NCBI GenBank assembly: GCA_024408655.1
Contig: JAKSUV010000001.1
Span: 193,544-257,543 of the forward strand
From: Bacilli bacterium
Lineage (GTDB): Bacteria; Bacillota_I; Bacilli_A; RFN20; CAG-826
Reading direction: 5' to 3'
Length of the DNA: 64,000 nucleotides
Made by a program: the position numbers and the translations under genes. The number at the start of each line of letters is the position of its first letter. Within the stretch, counting starts at the first letter, position 1. The notes under the pieces are model-generated. The model saw only the letters and a list, made by a program, of their open reading frames with translations, made no database searches and was not told where the DNA came from. This document shows, in pieces, positions 36,058-45,394 of this stretch.

Positions 36058-37839
36058 ATGGCAAAGAAAATGTTAAACATCAAAATCGAAGATCATCCTT
36101 ATCAAGTCGAAGAAGGATTAACGATTATGGAAGCCGCCCAAAAGTGCGGTTATAATATCCCCCATCTTTGTACCTTTGAAGGTGGACGTTGTAGCCGTGG
36201 TAGCTGCCGGGTGTGCTTAGTCGAAGTGACCGGTGCACGTGGCTTAGTCGCTAGCTGCGTCTATCCGATTAACGAAGGAATGGATATCCATATTAACTCC
36301 CAAAAAGCACTTGGTGCTCGTCGGACTTCGGTGGAACTCTTATTAAGTAATCATAATAAGAACTGCCAACAATGCGTGAAAAACGGTAATTGTGAATTAT
36401 TATTAGCCGCCCAAATGACCGGTGCTCGTGATGATATGTATCAAGGCGAACAAACCGAAAATACGGTTGATGAAATTGCTCCTGGGATTACCCGTGACAC
36501 CAGTAAATGTGTCCTTTGTGGTCGGTGCGTGGAGACTTGTAAAGCTCTCCAAGGTATTGGCGTCTTAGGTTTCCAAAAACGGGGCTTTAAGACCATCGTT
36601 GGTCCGGCCTTTAACCGTTCGTTTGCGGATTCACCTTGTATGCAATGCGGACAATGTGTGCTTGTTTGCCCAACCGGTGCGCTCTTAGAAAAGAGTGAAA
36701 TCGAAAAGGTTGACGAAGCCATGAAAGCCGGCAAGAAAGTAATTGTCCAAACTGCGCCAGCAGTCCGGGCGACGATTGCCGAAGAATTTGGTGAAAAGAT
36801 TGGTACGACCGGCACTGGTAAAATGGTGGCCGCGCTCCATCGTTTAGGCTTCTATCGTGTCTTTGACACGAACTTTGCGGCCGACTTAACCATTATGGAA
36901 GAAGGCACTGAATTACTTAACCGGATTAAAAATGGTGGTGTTTTACCACAAATTACTTCTTGTTCACCTGGCTGGATTAATTACATGGAATATTTCTATA
37001 GTGATTTAATCCCCCACGTTTCAACTTGTAAATCACCACACGAAATGGAAGGGGCGATTATTAAGTCTTACTTTGCCGAAAAGCACGGCTTAAAACCAGA
37101 AGAGATCTTTGTGGTGAGCATTATGCCTTGTACGGCGAAGAAATACGAAAGAACAAGAAAAGCGAACGCCGCTGTTAATGGGTTACCAGATGTTGATGCC
37201 GTCTTAACGGTACGTGAATTAGGTCGGATGATTCGTCGGGCGGGTATTAATTGGCAAAAATTACCTGAAGAAGAATTTGATAACGACTTACTTGGTCAAT
37301 ATACCGGCGCTGGTGTCATCTTTGGTGTCACTGGTGGCGTGATGGAGGCCGCTCTTAGAACGGCTTACCACGTCTTAACTGGTAAAGAAGCGGGCTTCTT
37401 AGACTTTAAAGCCGTTCGTGGCCTAAAGGATGTAAAGGAAGCCGAGATCGATATTAACGGCACCAAATTAAAAGTCGCCGTTACCTCAGGCATGGCGAAC
37501 GCCAAACCATTACTTGATGATATCCGTGCGGGTAAATCACCTTACGCCTTTATCGAAATTATGGGTTGCCCGGGTGGTTGTATCAATGGTGGTGGTCAAC
37601 CATATGTAACTTCGTGTTTCTTACCACACGAGAAAGATAATATCCGTGATACTTACCGGAAGAAAAGAAGCGCGGTGCTTTATAGCGAAGACGAAAGATT
37701 AGCGATTCGTCAAAGCCATAATAACCCCGACATCCAAAAACTTTACCAAGACTTCCTTGGTGAACCTTGTGGCGAGAAATCACATCATCTTCTCCACACA
37801 ACCTACGAAGCGAAACGTGTTCGCTTCCCCAAGAAGTAA
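36058..37839 (+). CDS. hydA: [FeFe] hydrogenase catalytic subunit HydA
   Basis: 593 residues. N-terminal [2Fe-2S] domain (CTFEGGRCSRGSCRVC), His-ligated cluster (HNKNCQQCVKNGNC), two [4Fe-4S] clusters (CVLCGRCVETC, CMQCGQCVLVC), then the H-cluster domain and a small-subunit-like tail (RSAVLYSEDERL). L2 MPCTAKKYE (C358) and L3 MGCPGGCINGGG (C504, C508) are canonical. L1 reads TSCSPGW (C302, S303) rather than the textbook TSCCPGW. It reduces protons or oxidises H2 in a HydABC complex, disposing of fermentation electrons. No maturases (HydEFG) are in the window. A perfect hairpin terminator follows the stop. Confidence 0.95.
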   Translation: MAKKMLNIKIEDHPYQVEEGLTIMEAAQKCGYNIPHLCTFEGGRCSRGSCRVCLVEVTGARGLVASCVYPINEGMDIHINSQKALGARRTSVELLLSNHNKNCQQCVKNGNCELLLAAQMTGARDDMYQGEQTENTVDEIAPGITRDTSKCVLCGRCVETCKALQGIGVLGFQKRGFKTIVGPAFNRSFADSPCMQCGQCVLVCPTGALLEKSEIEKVDEAMKAGKKVIVQTAPAVRATIAEEFGEKIGTTGTGKMVAALHRLGFYRVFDTNFAADLTIMEEGTELLNRIKNGGVLPQITSCSPGWINYMEYFYSDLIPHVSTCKSPHEMEGAIIKSYFAEKHGLKPEEIFVVSIMPCTAKKYERTRKANAAVNGLPDVDAVLTVRELGRMIRRAGINWQKLPEEEFDNDLLGQYTGAGVIFGVTGGVMEAALRTAYHVLTGKEAGFLDFKAVRGLKDVKEAEIDINGTKLKVAVTSGMANAKPLLDDIRAGKSPYAFIEIMGCPGGCINGGGQPYVTSCFLPHEKDNIRDTYRKKRSAVLYSEDERLAIRQSHNNPDIQKLYQDFLGEPCGEKSHHLLHTTYEAKRVRFPKK

Positions 37840-37853
37840 AACAATTAATTATG

Positions 37854-37883
37854 AATAAGGTGGCAATTGCCACCTTATTTTTT
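37854..37883 (+). terminator. intrinsic terminator of hydCBA
   Basis: A perfect 26-base palindrome (37854-37879; half-site AATAAGGTGGCAA) followed by a run of six T. The centre AATT would open as the loop. Confidence 0.88.
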
Positions 37884-37892
37884 ATCTAATCG

Positions 37893-37901
37893 TGTTATAA
37901 T
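37893..37901 (+). promoter_or_regulatory. extended -10 promoter of carboxylesterase
   Basis: TGTTATAAT: perfect TATAAT with TGN in front; AAAAGGAA follows as ribosome site before ATG 37927. No clear -35. Confidence 0.65.
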
Positions 37902-37926
37902 GAGGACTAGAAAAGGAATTTTAAAT

Positions 37927-39717
37927 ATGGAAAATAAGGAAAAAATTGTTTCACTCTATCGCACTCCTAGTGAATGGAAAGCGCGTTATCAATTAGAGAC
38001 TTACGCCCCGAATAAGGAGATTAAAGGCGAGTATGATAAGTCGCTAGCTGCGCATTGTCAAAATGGTATTTTTGTTGGTCGCTTAGTTGAACATAATATT
38101 AAAGTTTGGAAAGGGATTCCGTTTGCGAAAATCCCGGGACGGTTTGAACAATCAACTAATCCTGACGCTTCTAACCAGGTGATGGAAGCCTATCATTCAG
38201 GTAAATCCTGTTTACAACCGTTAATGAATGGGGAACAAGCTTCGCATTACGAAATGAGCGAAGACGAATGTTTAACCTTAAATATTTACGCGAATAATAA
38301 TGAAATTAAAAATAAACCCGTGATGGTGTATATCCATGGCGGTGGTTGGATTAATGGTGGGAACTGTGATCCCCTTTATGATGGTCGTAACTTTGTTTAC
38401 TATAATCCCGATATCCTTGTCGTAAATATTACTTATCGGGTGGGCTTTTTAGGACAAATTAATTTAACGCCATTACTTAAACCCGGTGAAGAATTACCTA
38501 ATAAATATAAGTGCTCTACCAATAACGGCATCTTAGACCAAATCCAAGCATTACGCTGGATCAAAGATAACATTGCCGCGTTTAATGGTGATCCTAATAA
38601 TGTCACAATTTGTGGTGAGTCAGCGGGTGGAGGTTCAGTATCAAACTTAGTGATGCTTCAATCAAGTCACTTTGGTCAATGGATTAAAGATGGTGAACGC
38701 CTTTTTAAGAACGCGATTTCAATGAGCGGCGGCATTAATCAATATATTAATGTCGAGTCTTCAAAACGTTTAGCAACGAAGATGCAAGAGCCTTGGAAAG
38801 ACGATGGTTCGGGTGGCTTTGGGATTCATTCAATTAGTGAATTAGTAGATCCAAAAATCATTCCGTTTACGCGTTTAAAGAAGTGGTGGGAAAATCAAGC
38901 GAACCAAACATTAATTAATTACTGTACACTTGATGGAATAGTTTTACCTTTAGATGCCTATCAAGTTTACACCAAATATGTTGGTAGTGATATCACCGTT
39001 CTTCAAGGTGCGACCACGAATGAATTCGCCTATTATCACACCGTACTTCCGTTTGATTTAATTGGCACTACCTTTGATGGTATTTGCCATTCTTTAAGAC
39101 GCTATATCACCGGTGATCACCATGATATTCCCGCGCAATATTTAAAACCCTTTACACCAAGTGATGAATTTAATAAGGCGTTTAAAAATTACCAAGTCGC
39201 GTTAGAAAAACTTGGCTTTAATAGTGAAGAGGCGGTGCGTGAACTTGGTAATGATTTAACGCTTCAAGGTATTAACTATTATTTAGCGGATATGCAAACC
39301 CGTAATCATGGGGTTAATTACATTTATGCGTTTGATAAGTCTTATGATGGTGAGTATGCGGTGTTAAAAGCCGCCCATGCCGTTGATTGCTTCTATCTCT
39401 TCGGTAACTTTGAAGGCACGGGTGGTAAGGGTGATGAAGTTGAAGTGGAATTAGCTAGAGACTTTGAAGCTTCGATTGCGGCGTTTTGTCGGACTGGTGA
39501 TCCATCCACCGCAAAACATCCATGGAAACGTTATGATAATACGACTCGTCCATGCATGCTTATTAATGAACGTGAATATGTTATTAAAGATGGTTATCAA
39601 GCGGATCGTTATAAATATTTTGTGGATATGTTAAATAGTAATGAACGCGCCCGTTATGTTCCCGCTTGGAGCGATGCGTTCATGATTGCAAACGTCTATT
39701 ATCCGAAGAAAAAATAA
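37927..39717 (+). CDS. type B carboxylesterase
   Basis: A 596-residue alpha/beta hydrolase of the carboxylesterase type B (COesterase) family. It shows FAKIPGRFEQS near the N-terminus, the SEDECLTLNIYA signature, the oxyanion HGGGW, and the nucleophile elbow GESAGGGSVSNLV. The late TNEFAYY and KAAHAVDCFYLFG stretches carry the acid and His. No signal peptide is seen, so it is probably cytoplasmic. ATG 37927 follows AAAAGGAA at good spacing; earlier in-frame starts lie within the terminator/promoter region. Natural substrate unknown (esters of short acids, drugs or acetylated sugars). Confidence 0.88.
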   Translation: MENKEKIVSLYRTPSEWKARYQLETYAPNKEIKGEYDKSLAAHCQNGIFVGRLVEHNIKVWKGIPFAKIPGRFEQSTNPDASNQVMEAYHSGKSCLQPLMNGEQASHYEMSEDECLTLNIYANNNEIKNKPVMVYIHGGGWINGGNCDPLYDGRNFVYYNPDILVVNITYRVGFLGQINLTPLLKPGEELPNKYKCSTNNGILDQIQALRWIKDNIAAFNGDPNNVTICGESAGGGSVSNLVMLQSSHFGQWIKDGERLFKNAISMSGGINQYINVESSKRLATKMQEPWKDDGSGGFGIHSISELVDPKIIPFTRLKKWWENQANQTLINYCTLDGIVLPLDAYQVYTKYVGSDITVLQGATTNEFAYYHTVLPFDLIGTTFDGICHSLRRYITGDHHDIPAQYLKPFTPSDEFNKAFKNYQVALEKLGFNSEEAVRELGNDLTLQGINYYLADMQTRNHGVNYIYAFDKSYDGEYAVLKAAHAVDCFYLFGNFEGTGGKGDEVEVELARDFEASIAAFCRTGDPSTAKHPWKRYDNTTRPCMLINEREYVIKDGYQADRYKYFVDMLNSNERARYVPAWSDAFMIANVYYPKKK

Positions 39718-39757
39718 ATCATCTTTTATTCACTAGTTTTATTATTTAATTTCGTAA

Positions 39758-39806
39758 CCGCAAAAAAATTGATTTTTAAAAGTTTTGCGGATAGAATGTA
39801 TATAAT
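39758..39806 (+). promoter_or_regulatory. inverted repeat and -10 box upstream of DUF4143 ATPase
   Basis: CCGCAAAA (39758-39765) and TTTTGCGG (39783-39790) are perfect 8-bp arms. TATAAT at 39801-39806 lies three bases before the ATG. The repeat covers the -35 region, so it may be an operator or a terminator of the esterase. Confidence 0.5.
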
Positions 39807-39809
39807 CTT

Positions 39810-41003
39810 ATGATTAAAAGAGATGAATATTTAAGAAAATTAATTGTTTATAAGGATAAAGAGCTTATAAAAATTATCACTGGAATGCGAAGGTCAGGTA
39901 AATCTTTTTTGCTTAATAAAATTTATTATAATTACCTAATTAATTCCGGCGTTAAACAAAATCACATAATTAGGGTTAATCTAGAATCACATTCTCTAAG
40001 AGCGCTTAGAAATGAAAATAAGCTATATGATTATATTGTTTCTTGTATTCACGATGATAAAAAATATTATGTTTTTATTGATGAAATCCAACTTGTTGAT
40101 AATTTTGAGGATGTTTTAAATGGGTTGACTAACGACCACAACGTTGATTTATATATTACGGGCTCTAATTCTAAACTACTTTCTACTGAAATAAACACTA
40201 AATTACGTGGTAGGGGAATTGAAATTAAGATATTCCCTTTGTCATTCAAGGAATTTTATTCATATTACGGTGGCGATAAGGAATCTGCATTTAAAGAATA
40301 TGTTCGTTATGGTGGGCTTCCTTATTTAACTCAATTAAAAAATGAGGCAGAAAAGATTGAATATTTGAAGATGATTAATGAAACGATTGCCTATAAAGAT
40401 ATTATCGAGCGTTTCAATATTAGAAACATTGGACTTTTCGATTCGTTAATTAATTTAATTTATTCGCAAATTGGATCGGTTGTTTCGCCTAATAAAATTG
40501 CCAATACGCTCAAATCAAATAACTATAAAACCATAAATCACGAAACAGTGTCCAATTATTTAAAATATCTTAGTGATGGATTTTTGTTTTATAAGGTTAA
40601 TCGATATGATATCAAAGGGAAAGAATATTTAAAAACACTATATAAGTACTACGCAGTAGACATCGGATTAAGAAATCAAAGAATGAATTTTAACCAAATG
40701 GAAGTCGGTCACATAATCGAAAATATTATTTATTTTGAATTGCTTCGTCGGGGCTATATGGTAAATATTGGAAAGAATGAAAATAAAGAAATAGATTTTG
40801 TGGTAAAGCATGATAAAACTATTTCATATATTCAAATTGCCTCATCTATTGAAGACCCGAATACTTTAAAGCGCGAAGTCAATGCGCTTAAAGGTTTAGA
40901 TGACGGATATGAAAAAATAATAATTACTATGGACAAAACTATATTTGGTCACCTTGATAACGGATACAAAGTGATTAATATTTTTGATTTTTTGTTGGAA
41001 TAG
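39810..41003 (+). CDS. AAA ATPase with C-terminal DUF4143
   Basis: A 397-residue ATPase of the PF13173-DUF4143 type. Walker A GMRRSGKS near residue 26; Walker B YVFIDEIQLV; sensor ITGSNSKLLS; the family motif FPLSFKEFYSYY and GGLPYL; and a DUF4143 tail with IENIIYFELLRRGY and a nuclease-like strand EIDFVVKHDKTISYIQIA. Such proteins are common accessory genes of unknown role. Codon use is AT-rich relative to the neighbouring housekeeping operon. The -10 lies nearly against the start and no ribosome site is seen. Confidence 0.85.
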   Translation: MIKRDEYLRKLIVYKDKELIKIITGMRRSGKSFLLNKIYYNYLINSGVKQNHIIRVNLESHSLRALRNENKLYDYIVSCIHDDKKYYVFIDEIQLVDNFEDVLNGLTNDHNVDLYITGSNSKLLSTEINTKLRGRGIEIKIFPLSFKEFYSYYGGDKESAFKEYVRYGGLPYLTQLKNEAEKIEYLKMINETIAYKDIIERFNIRNIGLFDSLINLIYSQIGSVVSPNKIANTLKSNNYKTINHETVSNYLKYLSDGFLFYKVNRYDIKGKEYLKTLYKYYAVDIGLRNQRMNFNQMEVGHIIENIIYFELLRRGYMVNIGKNENKEIDFVVKHDKTISYIQIASSIEDPNTLKREVNALKGLDDGYEKIIITMDKTIFGHLDNGYKVINIFDFLLE

Positions 41004-41005
41004 TT

Positions 41006-41035
41006 TTGCTTGCTCTTTCTTTTTTATTGTATAAT
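41006..41035 (+). promoter_or_regulatory. promoter of uppS-polC operon
   Basis: TTGCTT at 41006-41011, 18-base spacer, TATAAT at 41030-41035. The ATG follows ten bases later, giving a leader of only a few bases. The -35 starts just after the stop of the ATPase gene. Confidence 0.7.
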
Positions 41036-41045
41036 AAAAAAGATT

Positions 41046-41759
41046 ATGAAGAAGTCAGCTTTTAAATTAAGTAAACCTTTAAAGCACATTGCTTTTATTA
41101 TGGACGGGAATGGTCGGTGGGCAAAAGCGCATCATAAACCACGCACATATGGTCATCGGGTAGCGATTAGTCAACTGATGGATTTAATGGAAGAGTGTAG
41201 TCGTCTTGGTATTAAGGGCGCGTCCTTGTTTGCTTTCTCGACCGAGAACTGGAAACGTCCGAAAACCGAAGTACGGTTATTATTTAAATATCTCGAACAA
41301 TTCTTAAAACGGGAATTACCGCGTTTAATGAAAGATAAGATGAAACTTTATATTTCGGGTGATTATCATCGCTTACCTTCATCAACAGTGGCTGCGATTG
41401 ATAAAGCGGTTAAAGCCACTAGTGCTAACCAGGGAATGAAATTAAACATTTGTCTTAATTACGGGGGCGAAGATGATATTGTTCACGCGGTGAACACGAT
41501 TATTAAACAAAAGATAAAACAAATTGATAGTAAGACGTTTGCAAAATATCTATACGCTCATGAACTAGGACCAATTGATTTATTAATTCGGACGAGTGGT
41601 GAATGTCGGATATCGAATTTCATGCTTTATCAGTTAGCCTATAGCGAATTAATTTTCGACCCCACGCCTTTTCCAGATTTTCATATTGAAAATCTTCACC
41701 AATGTTTAGTAGAATATAGTTCCCGAGAAAGAAGATACGGAGGCTTAAAACATGCCTAA
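41046..41759 (+). CDS. uppS: undecaprenyl diphosphate synthase (isoprenyl transferase)
   Basis: 237 residues from ATG 41046 (MKKSAF); the family motif IAFIMDGNGRWA with its catalytic Asp comes at residue ~14. Others are GHRVA, SLFAFSTENWKRP, NYGGEDDI and RTSGECRISNFMLYQ. It condenses isopentenyl diphosphate onto farnesyl diphosphate to make the lipid carrier for peptidoglycan and wall polymers, so the organism has, or had, a cell wall. It overlaps cdsA by eight bases. Confidence 0.95.
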   Translation: MKKSAFKLSKPLKHIAFIMDGNGRWAKAHHKPRTYGHRVAISQLMDLMEECSRLGIKGASLFAFSTENWKRPKTEVRLLFKYLEQFLKRELPRLMKDKMKLYISGDYHRLPSSTVAAIDKAVKATSANQGMKLNICLNYGGEDDIVHAVNTIIKQKIKQIDSKTFAKYLYAHELGPIDLLIRTSGECRISNFMLYQLAYSELIFDPTPFPDFHIENLHQCLVEYSSRERRYGGLKHA

Positions 41760-42783
41760 TAATTCAAAAAAGCCCTTAATCAAAACGAATGAATTATCGA
41801 CTGATACCAAAGCGAGTATGAAGAAACGGATTATCATCGGTGCTTTAGTAGCGATGGTGGTCGTTCCTTGCGTTTTCGTTGGTTGGTGGTTTTATTTAGC
41901 GTTAATTGTTTTCGTGATTGGCGTGGCTACTTACGAAATTGCGAGTCTTCCTTCCCGGCGTTTATCTTTCTTACTCTGGGCGACGGTCTTTGTCACAATG
42001 TACGCACTGATTTTCTGGGTAGTTATTAAGCACGGTTTAATTAATGAATTTAAAGATTTCGATATTAATATGGCCTTTGGCACTATCTGGCTTTCGCCCA
42101 TTGCCCTAGCGGTGATGATTATGATGTATTTCTTAGTTATTGTCTTTAAACCAAAGTTCACCGTGATGGATGCCTGTTACCTTATTGCGGTCACCCTTTT
42201 ACTAGCATTAGGTTTTCAAGCGGTTTTATATATCCGTTATATACCGTTTAATCTTTTTGCGGAACCAGATGTATCAATAGCGGTAGATGTGAGCAGTAAT
42301 TACTTTAAGTATTGTCAATCGGCCTTACTCTTATTTTATTTACTCATCGCTATTTGCTTTAACGATATGGGCGCTTATTTTGTGGGTGTCTTATTTGGTA
42401 AACACAAAATTAATCCCCGGATTTCGCCGAAGAAAACTTGGGAAGGTTTCGCTGGTGGAATTATTGTTTCCTTAATTCTTTCAATGGCGATGGCGCTTGT
42501 GTGTGCGGCGTGTCATTCACCCCTTCTTCCTTTCTTCACCCTTGATCGTTGGTATTGGATTTTCCTTTGTAGCGTGGTTTTACCACTCGTTGGTGATTTA
42601 GGTGACTTTGCCTTTAGCGCCATTAAACGCCAATTTAATAAAAAAGATTATTCGCATATCTTAGGTCCGCATGGTGGCGTCTTAGACCGAATTGATTCCG
42701 CGCTTTTTGGCGCTTTAGCGTTAACGATCCTCGTCGCGTTTATTTCGAATAACTGGAGTTTCTTAGAGTGGGGCGTCATTTAA
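41752..42783 (+). CDS. cdsA: phosphatidate cytidylyltransferase
   Basis: A 343-residue membrane protein with about eight hydrophobic helices and the CdsA C-terminal signature: INPRISPKKTWEGFAGG, DLGDFAFSAIKRQF, LGPHGGVLDRIDSALF. It makes CDP-diacylglycerol from CTP and phosphatidate for phospholipid synthesis. It has a longer N-terminal arm than most (~40 polar residues before the first helix). It overlaps both uppS and dxr. Confidence 0.95.
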   Translation: MPNNSKKPLIKTNELSTDTKASMKKRIIIGALVAMVVVPCVFVGWWFYLALIVFVIGVATYEIASLPSRRLSFLLWATVFVTMYALIFWVVIKHGLINEFKDFDINMAFGTIWLSPIALAVMIMMYFLVIVFKPKFTVMDACYLIAVTLLLALGFQAVLYIRYIPFNLFAEPDVSIAVDVSSNYFKYCQSALLLFYLLIAICFNDMGAYFVGVLFGKHKINPRISPKKTWEGFAGGIIVSLILSMAMALVCAACHSPLLPFFTLDRWYWIFLCSVVLPLVGDLGDFAFSAIKRQFNKKDYSHILGPHGGVLDRIDSALFGALALTILVAFISNNWSFLEWGVI

Positions 42784-43928
42784 TCATTTATGGCATTAGC
42801 GGTAATATCGGCGAGCAGGCGCTCGCCGTTTTAAGCCGTCATGATTTATATGATTTAGTGGGGTTCTCAGTTGGTCATAATGTTAAAGTTATTCCTGATA
42901 TTCTTAAAAAACATCCAACTGTTAAAGCGATCTACGCGATTAGTGATGAAGCACTAACGCCGTATAAGAAACAATATCCTCAGATTAAGTTTTATTCTGG
43001 TCAAGAAGGACTAATGACTTTATTAACTGAGACGAAAGCGGATATGTTATTAAACGCGTTAGTTGGGTTTGTGGGCCTAGCGCCAACCTTACAGGCGATT
43101 AGTTTAAATATGGATATCGCCTTAGCGAATAAAGAAAGTTTAGTCGTGGGTGGTGAATTAGTGATGCACGCTCTTAAACATTCAAAGAGCACGATTTATC
43201 CAGTTGATAGTGAACACTCCGCGATTTATAAATGCTTACAAATGGCAAAACGTAAAGAAGTAAGCGATATTATCCTTACCGCGAGTGGCGGCGCATTCCG
43301 TCATTTATCCCGCGCTGATTTAGCTAACGTCACACCCGCGATGGCACTTAAACATCCGACTTGGCGGATGGGCGAAAAAGTGACCATTGATAGTGCTAGC
43401 ATGTTAAACAAGGGCTTTGAAATTATCGAAGCTTATTACTTATTTAATATGTCGCTTAATCACATCCAAGTCTTAATGCATGATGAATCCTATGTTCATT
43501 CTTTATTACGTTTAAAAGATGGCACTTATTTAGCGGAAGTTACTCCTCCTAGTATGGAAGGACCCATCCGTTACGCCTTAATGCGTTCTACTTTACCCGA
43601 GAACGTGATTAAAGCTAAAACAATTAATGAATTTGGCCATTTCCATTTCCATGATTTTGATCCGAGTCGCTACCCAATGGTTGGTTATGCAATTAAGGCG
43701 ATTAAGATGGGTGGCATCATGCCGTGTGTGTTAAACGCGGTGGATGAAGTGGCGGTGGATTTATTTTTAAAGAATATGATTTCTTTCTTAGATATTGAAC
43801 GGATTGTTGCTTTAGCCTTAAAAACTTTTAAAAATAAAAAACATCCGGATTATGAGATGTTAGTACAAGCCGATCACGACGCGAGAGAATGGGCGAAGAC
43901 CGCTAGCTTATTGGAGGGTTCCTTATAA
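42768..43928 (+). CDS. dxr: 1-deoxy-D-xylulose 5-phosphate reductoisomerase
   Basis: A 386-residue NADPH enzyme of the methylerythritol phosphate pathway, making isoprenoid precursors used by UppS. Nucleotide loop GISGNIGEQAL (commonly GSTGSIG), NKESLVVGGE, the metal and substrate motif PVDSEHSAIYKCL, LTASGGAFRHL, and MGEKVTIDSASMLNKGFE. The start is GTG at 42768, inside the end of cdsA, which places the dinucleotide-binding strand right at the N-terminus. It overlaps rseP as TAATG. Confidence 0.95.
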   Translation: MGRHLIIYGISGNIGEQALAVLSRHDLYDLVGFSVGHNVKVIPDILKKHPTVKAIYAISDEALTPYKKQYPQIKFYSGQEGLMTLLTETKADMLLNALVGFVGLAPTLQAISLNMDIALANKESLVVGGELVMHALKHSKSTIYPVDSEHSAIYKCLQMAKRKEVSDIILTASGGAFRHLSRADLANVTPAMALKHPTWRMGEKVTIDSASMLNKGFEIIEAYYLFNMSLNHIQVLMHDESYVHSLLRLKDGTYLAEVTPPSMEGPIRYALMRSTLPENVIKAKTINEFGHFHFHDFDPSRYPMVGYAIKAIKMGGIMPCVLNAVDEVAVDLFLKNMISFLDIERIVALALKTFKNKKHPDYEMLVQADHDAREWAKTASLLEGSL

Positions 43929-45394
43929 TGGCGTGGTGGGAGTGGCTCGTTGGCATCTTACTCTTTATTGTTGCGTTAGGCGTCCTCATTGGTATTCATG
44001 AGTTAGGGCATCTAGGTGCGGCCAAACTTTTTAATGTTTATTGTTTTAATTATTCGATTGGTTTTGGTCCCCAGATTTGGCACAGTAAACGGAGTGCAAA
44101 ACACGAAACTGTTTGGAGCTTACGCGCGATTCCTTTAGGGGGATTTGTCGCGATGTATGGCGAAGGGATGGCGGATGATACGGTTGGTTATATTCCCCCT
44201 AACCGGAGTCTAGAAGGTGTTGCTCGTTATAAACGTGCGATTATCGTGAGCGCGGGTGTCACTTTAAACTTTATTTTAGGTTTTATCTTAATCTTTATTC
44301 ATAACGCTGCTTTCCCGCATATCTTCTTTGATATGTCGCACCAAGTTGATAATTGGACCAGTAGCATTGTTACTACGGTCGATAAATCATATATACAAAT
44401 CCAAGATGGTGACGCACTTGCGTTAGTCCAAGAACCACTCCAAACGGTTGCAGTGGAAGGTGGACAAACCACGTGTTTTGTTCTTGATGATGCAGTAAGT
44501 TTTGGTGGTAATAATTATGTTTTGGTCATGAAGAACGCGGTGACTACCACAAAAGTTGACCCTGATTTAACCACTTCGCTTGGTTTATATGTTGCTCAAC
44601 CAGTTAATACTGTCATTGATAAATATTGCAAAGAGAAAGTTGATAATAACGCTCTATTAACTGTATTAGCGATTAATAATGGAAAACTTAACGATGAAGA
44701 ATGGCTAAATAAGGAAAAAGCGAGAATTAGTAAATTAAGTGATAATCAAAAGAAAGAGGAGTATCGCGCTGCTTTAGGAGTCTATTATGCGGGAGGCAAA
44801 ATCAACAATACCGTTGATCCAGATTCGCCGTATTTACTCAATAAAGATTCTAAGAAGGAGATTAAAGCTAAGCTGCAATTTAAATCTTTACAAGATGAAA
44901 AACTTGAGCTTATTCCCGTTGAAATTACTTTAAAGTTAAACAAAGATCAAAATGGTTGGGATCCGATTGGGATTGCCCTTAAACGGACTATCGTGCGTTA
45001 TAACGCTGGACAAAGTTTTTCGGCTACGTGGGATGAGTGGTGTCAATCGAATTCCACCATCTTTGTCGCGTTAGGAAAAATCTTTACGGGTGATATTTCT
45101 AGTCTTGGCGGGCCACTCGCGATTGCGTCAATGAGTAGCCGGGTACTCGCTAACTTTGGCTTTGAACGTTATCTCTATATGTGGGGAATGATTTCTTGTA
45201 ACCTCGCGATTATTAACCTTTTACCCTTCCCGGGATTAGATGGTTGGACACTCGTGGTGATTGCCTATGAAGGAGTGACTAAGAAACAAATTCCTACCAA
45301 GGTGAAAGGTATTCTCTCGTTAGTGGGTTTACTCTTCTTGATGTTACTCGCGGTAGTGATTTTATTTAAAGATATCTTTGGGTTAATTGTATGA
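43928..45394 (+). CDS. rseP: site-2 membrane metalloprotease, RseP/RasP-type, with unusual central insert
   Basis: A 488-residue S2P-family protease: the zinc motif HELGH (residues 24-28) sits in the first membrane helix, and NLLPFPGLDGW provides the second metal site late in the protein. Homologues cut transmembrane anti-sigma factors and remnant signal peptides. RasP-type proteins are usually ~420 residues with a PDZ domain in the middle. Here residues ~140-360 form a larger polar region in which I cannot find a PDZ signature. The stop is TGA within an ATGA overlap with polC. Confidence 0.9.
   Translation: MAWWEWLVGILLFIVALGVLIGIHELGHLGAAKLFNVYCFNYSIGFGPQIWHSKRSAKHETVWSLRAIPLGGFVAMYGEGMADDTVGYIPPNRSLEGVARYKRAIIVSAGVTLNFILGFILIFIHNAAFPHIFFDMSHQVDNWTSSIVTTVDKSYIQIQDGDALALVQEPLQTVAVEGGQTTCFVLDDAVSFGGNNYVLVMKNAVTTTKVDPDLTTSLGLYVAQPVNTVIDKYCKEKVDNNALLTVLAINNGKLNDEEWLNKEKARISKLSDNQKKEEYRAALGVYYAGGKINNTVDPDSPYLLNKDSKKEIKAKLQFKSLQDEKLELIPVEITLKLNKDQNGWDPIGIALKRTIVRYNAGQSFSATWDEWCQSNSTIFVALGKIFTGDISSLGGPLAIASMSSRVLANFGFERYLYMWGMISCNLAIINLLPFPGLDGWTLVVIAYEGVTKKQIPTKVKGILSLVGLLFLMLLAVVILFKDIFGLIV

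Noticed and set aside
33681-37839. Fragment of respiratory complex I (NuoEFG)
   Set aside because: The third protein carries the L2 and L3 H-cluster motifs and a hydrogenase small-subunit tail, so the operon is an [FeFe] hydrogenase.
5959-45394. Possible Mollicutes genetic code with TGA as tryptophan, suggested by the low GC and gene content
   Set aside because: TGA ends genes in tight ATGA overlaps at 5959-5962 and 45391-45394, and tryptophan is encoded by TGG throughout. The standard bacterial code fits.
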